Positions 62,955 to 64,000 of a stretch of DNA of 64,000 nucleotides are shown here, piece by piece (positions within the stretch are counted from its first letter, which is position 1; each line of letters begins with the position of its first letter). This stretch comes from Marinomonas maritima. Its GTDB lineage: Bacteria > Pseudomonadota > Gammaproteobacteria > Pseudomonadales > Marinomonadaceae. The notes below the pieces were generated by a model. It was not told the DNA's origin, made no database searches, and saw only the letters and a list, made by a program, of their open reading frames with translations. The stretch is taken from positions 230,001 through 294,000 of the forward strand of contig NZ_JAMZEG020000004.1 of NCBI RefSeq assembly GCF_024435075.2, written 5' to 3'. A program made the translations under genes and the position numbers.

Positions 62955-63656
62955 TTACTTAGTCGAACTAAGTGTACCTAAATCAATTTGTAGACCAGGT
63001 CCCATTGTAGAGGACATAGTCACTTTTTTCATGTAGACACCTTTTGAAGAAGCAGGTTTAGCACGACGTAAGTCAGCCAAAAGTGCCTCAAGGTTTCCTT
63101 TGATAGCATCAGCAGCGAATTCAATAGAACCAACCGCCGCATGAATGATACCATTTTTATCTGTACGGTAACGAGCTTGACCTGCTTTTGCATTTTTCAC
63201 TGCAGTCGCAACATCAGGCGTTACTGTGCCAACTTTAGGGTTAGGCATTAGACCACGTGGGCCTAAAATTTGACCAAGTTGACCAACGATACGCATCGCA
63301 TCCGGAGATGCAATAACCACGTCAAAATCTAGATTGCCAGCTTTAACTTGCTCAGCCAAATCTTCAAAACCAACAACATCTGCACCGGCCTCTTTCGCAG
63401 CTTCAGCATTTGCACCTTGCGCAAACACAGCAACACGAACATCTTTACCAGCACCATTAGGCAAAACTGTAGAACCACGTACAGCCTGATCAGACTTACG
63501 AGGATCGACGCCTAGGTTAACAGACACATCGACAGACTCTTTGAACTTAACAGTAGAAAGCTCAGACAAAAGAGCAACAGCCTCTTCAACAGAGTACAAT
63601 TTTGTTGCTTCTACTTTTTCCGCGATCAAGCGAGCGCGCTTCGTTAATTTAGCCAT
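62955..63656 (-). CDS. rplA: Ribosomal protein L1 (uL1)
   Basis: 233-residue protein of the L1 stalk; in E. coli it represses rplK-rplA translation. Motifs are KESVDVSVNLGVDPRKSDQAVRGS, LGQILGPRGLMPNPKVGTVT and GVYMKKVTMSSTMGPG. Its ATG overlaps the rplK stop by one base (TAATG). Confidence 0.98.
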   Translation of the reverse strand: MAKLTKRARLIAEKVEATKLYSVEEAVALLSELSTVKFKESVDVSVNLGVDPRKSDQAVRGSTVLPNGAGKDVRVAVFAQGANAEAAKEAGADVVGFEDLAEQVKAGNLDFDVVIASPDAMRIVGQLGQILGPRGLMPNPKVGTVTPDVATAVKNAKAGQARYRTDKNGIIHAAVGSIEFAADAIKGNLEALLADLRRAKPASSKGVYMKKVTMSSTMGPGLQIDLGTLSSTK

Positions 63657-64000
63657 TAGATAACACCTTCTACGTCTAGACCCATAGCGCGTGCGCTACC
63701 AGCGATAGTACGAACTGCCGCATCCATATCTGAAGCAGTTAGATCAGCCTGCTTAGCAACAACAATCTCTTCTAGCTGCGCACGAGTAACCGTACCAACT
63801 TTCTGAGTATTTGGACGTGGAGAACCACTTTTCAGACCCGCTGCTTTCTTAAGAAGAACAGAAGCAGGTGTAGACTTAGTTTCGAAAGTGAAACTACGGT
63901 CACTGTATACAGTGATAATAACTGGTGTAGGAAGACCTGGCTCAACACCTTGTGTTTTGGCATTAAACGCTTTACAGAATTCCATGATATTCACACCATG
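63656..64000 (-). CDS. rplK: Ribosomal protein L11 (uL11), C-terminal part
   Basis: The gene is cut at the window end: reading continues to position 64000 as ...HGVNIMEFCKAFNAKT, about 30 residues short of the usual N-terminus. The present part contains the C-terminal 23S rRNA-binding domain (AGLKSGSPRPNTQKVGTVTRAQLEEI and ARAMGLDVEGVI). First gene of rplK-rplA; its own promoter lies beyond the window. Confidence 0.96.
   Translation of the reverse strand, partial: HGVNIMEFCKAFNAKTQGVEPGLPTPVIITVYSDRSFTFETKSTPASVLLKKAAGLKSGSPRPNTQKVGTVTRAQLEEIVVAKQADLTASDMDAAVRTIAGSARAMGLDVEGVI

Noticed and set aside
1..64000. Mobile elements, prophage, CRISPR, defence or biosynthetic clusters
   Set aside because: No transposase, integrase, direct-repeat array, phage structural gene or unusual multi-gene cassette was found on either strand; gene content is core except for the sugar operon.

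Overview
The window looks like core chromosome of a marine gammaproteobacterium. Protein sequences, moderate GC, the 407-residue EF-Tu and the gene orders rpsT/ribF-ileS-lspA-fkpB-ispH and fabA-fabB suggest the Oceanospirillales, perhaps Marinomonas. The genus is an inference from memory of family sequences, not a database result. Almost everything is housekeeping. I see no prophage, transposase, CRISPR array, toxin-antitoxin pair, defence island or secretion cluster, and I found no undescribed multi-gene system.

Layout. Positions 1-216 are the 5' end of a 16S rRNA gene on the minus strand, with its leader (boxA) and promoter up to about 590. Positions 602-8000 carry ispH, fkpB, lspA, ileS and ribF (minus), then murJ (minus) divergent from rpsT (plus). 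Positions 8.5-12 kb carry dgkA, proB and obg, then rpmA and rplU, divergent from ispB. Positions 13.2-21.9 kb carry an alpha/beta hydrolase, fabA-fabB on the plus strand, two acyltransferases, a large M16C metallopeptidase and an Smr-domain protein. Positions 22-29.5 kb are the only clearly accessory region: a sugar operon (binding protein, two permeases, ATPase, glucokinase, glucosamine-6-phosphate deaminase) with a divergent ROK-family repressor. Positions 29.5-34.7 kb carry ssb, a YajR-like MFS transporter and divergent uvrA with a clear LexA box.

From 34.8 kb to the end, all on the minus strand, runs one continuous block. In transcription order it is rplK-rplA-rplJ-rplL-rpoB-rpoC, rpsL-rpsG-fusA-tuf, the S10 operon (rpsJ to rpsQ), the spc operon (rplN to rpmJ) and the alpha operon (rpsM to rplQ). 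In E. coli the rpoBC cluster is far from the str/S10/spc/alpha clusters; here they are contiguous, as in pseudomonads. rplK is cut by the window end.

Regulation visible in the DNA includes an rrn P1-type promoter, consensus-like promoters for S10 and alpha, the L10 leader, an attenuator between rplL and rpoB, a hairpin before rpsG that fits S7 autoregulation, the uvrA SOS box, and many intrinsic terminators. The most unusual non-coding items are a 90-bp imperfect palindrome between rpsN and rpsH, a structured rpsJ-rplC spacer with a tandem repeat, and a 34-bp AT-only palindrome lying between ispH and the rrn promoter.
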